64,000 bases of DNA, from assembly GCA_947629585.1 (NCBI GenBank), contig CANREH010000001.1, positions 37,271-101,270 on the forward strand, written 5' to 3'. Numbering within the stretch: the first letter of the stretch is position 1; each line of letters starts with the position of its first letter. The position numbers and the translations under genes were made by a program. Source of the stretch: an uncultured Lachnospiraceae bacterium. GTDB taxonomy: Bacteria > Bacillota > Clostridia > Lachnospirales > Lachnospiraceae. The notes below the pieces were generated by a model. The model ran no database searches, was not told the DNA's origin, and saw only the letters and a list, made by a program, of their open reading frames with translations. Shown here one piece after another: positions 63,026 to 64,000 of this stretch.

Positions 63026-64000
<975 letters not shown>

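Overview
The window looks like chromosome from a low-to-mid GC, anaerobic Firmicute, most probably a Lachnospiraceae (Clostridium cluster XIVa) member. The evidence is the Firmicute set crh-like/whiA/rapZ/hprK, a BofA-family protein from a spore-forming lineage, pyruvate:ferredoxin oxidoreductase, teichoic-acid-type genes, sigma-A promoters with 17-bp spacers, AGGAGG ribosome sites, and a Flp1-type Tad pilus. The family assignment rests on protein similarity remembered by eye; no search was run.

Layout. 1-6.4 kb (+): a polyprenyl-phosphate sugar transferase, then a type II topoisomerase pair (ParE/GyrB-like and ParC/GyrA-like). A perfect LexA (Cheo) box overlaps the promoter, and a 466-bp insert between the two genes carries a candidate type I toxin-antitoxin locus. 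6.6-13.8 kb (-): lysA, an orphan Panacea-type HTH protein, a HAD phosphatase, tagD and a two-gene polysaccharide/teichoic acid ABC exporter, leuA, and an HPr-family gene with a structured leader. 13.9-17.5 kb (-): the c-di-AMP module cdaA-cdaR with two unknown membrane proteins. 17.6-21.5 kb (-): a 1232-residue secreted Ig-like surface protein with a strong terminator, a tiny membrane-peptide ORF and a long leader. 21.8-24.8 kb (-): thrC, pfkA and a second type I toxin-antitoxin locus (holin-like toxin). 24.7-37.2 kb (-): dnaE, crh-like, whiA, rapZ, murB, hprK, uvrC, a Cof-type HAD phosphatase and ftsH. 37.4-40.3 kb (+): pyrG, behind a promoter followed by a terminator, and a CDP-glycerol glycerophosphotransferase. 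40.3-43.5 kb (-): a BlaR1/BlaI-type pair with an operator dyad and a candidate leader peptide. 43.6-49.6 kb (-): a nuclease-family remnant, nifJ, tRNA-Gln, a HIT protein and a flavodoxin/SCP2-like protein. 49.6-61.1 kb (-): a complete Tad/Flp pilus locus. 61.3-64 kb: a macrodomain protein, bofA (+), atpC and partial atpD (-).

The features most worth attention are these. (i) A 246-bp segment bounded by 28-bp inverted repeats fills almost the whole gap in the middle of the Tad pilus genes; it could be a phase-variable promoter switch or a MITE. (ii) Two loci carry the RNA architecture of type I toxin-antitoxin systems (5'/3' foldback of the toxin mRNA, sequestered ribosome site or overlapping antisense RNA, each with its own promoter) but encode unrelated peptides; the one between parE and parC encodes an amphipathic 25-residue peptide that I do not recognise as a described toxin. 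(iii) The Tad locus has two prepilin peptidases, a TadE-like pseudopilin carrying two zinc-ribbon-like modules, and an FHA-domain membrane protein. (iv) A BlaI operator dyad traps the ribosome site of a leader ORF.

Genes that probably act together: cdaA/cdaR (c-di-AMP); hprK/crh/HPr (catabolite control); tagD, the ABC exporter and the glycerophosphotransferase (glycerol-phosphate polymer in the envelope); the Tad genes (pilus assembly); atpD/atpC (F1 ATPase).
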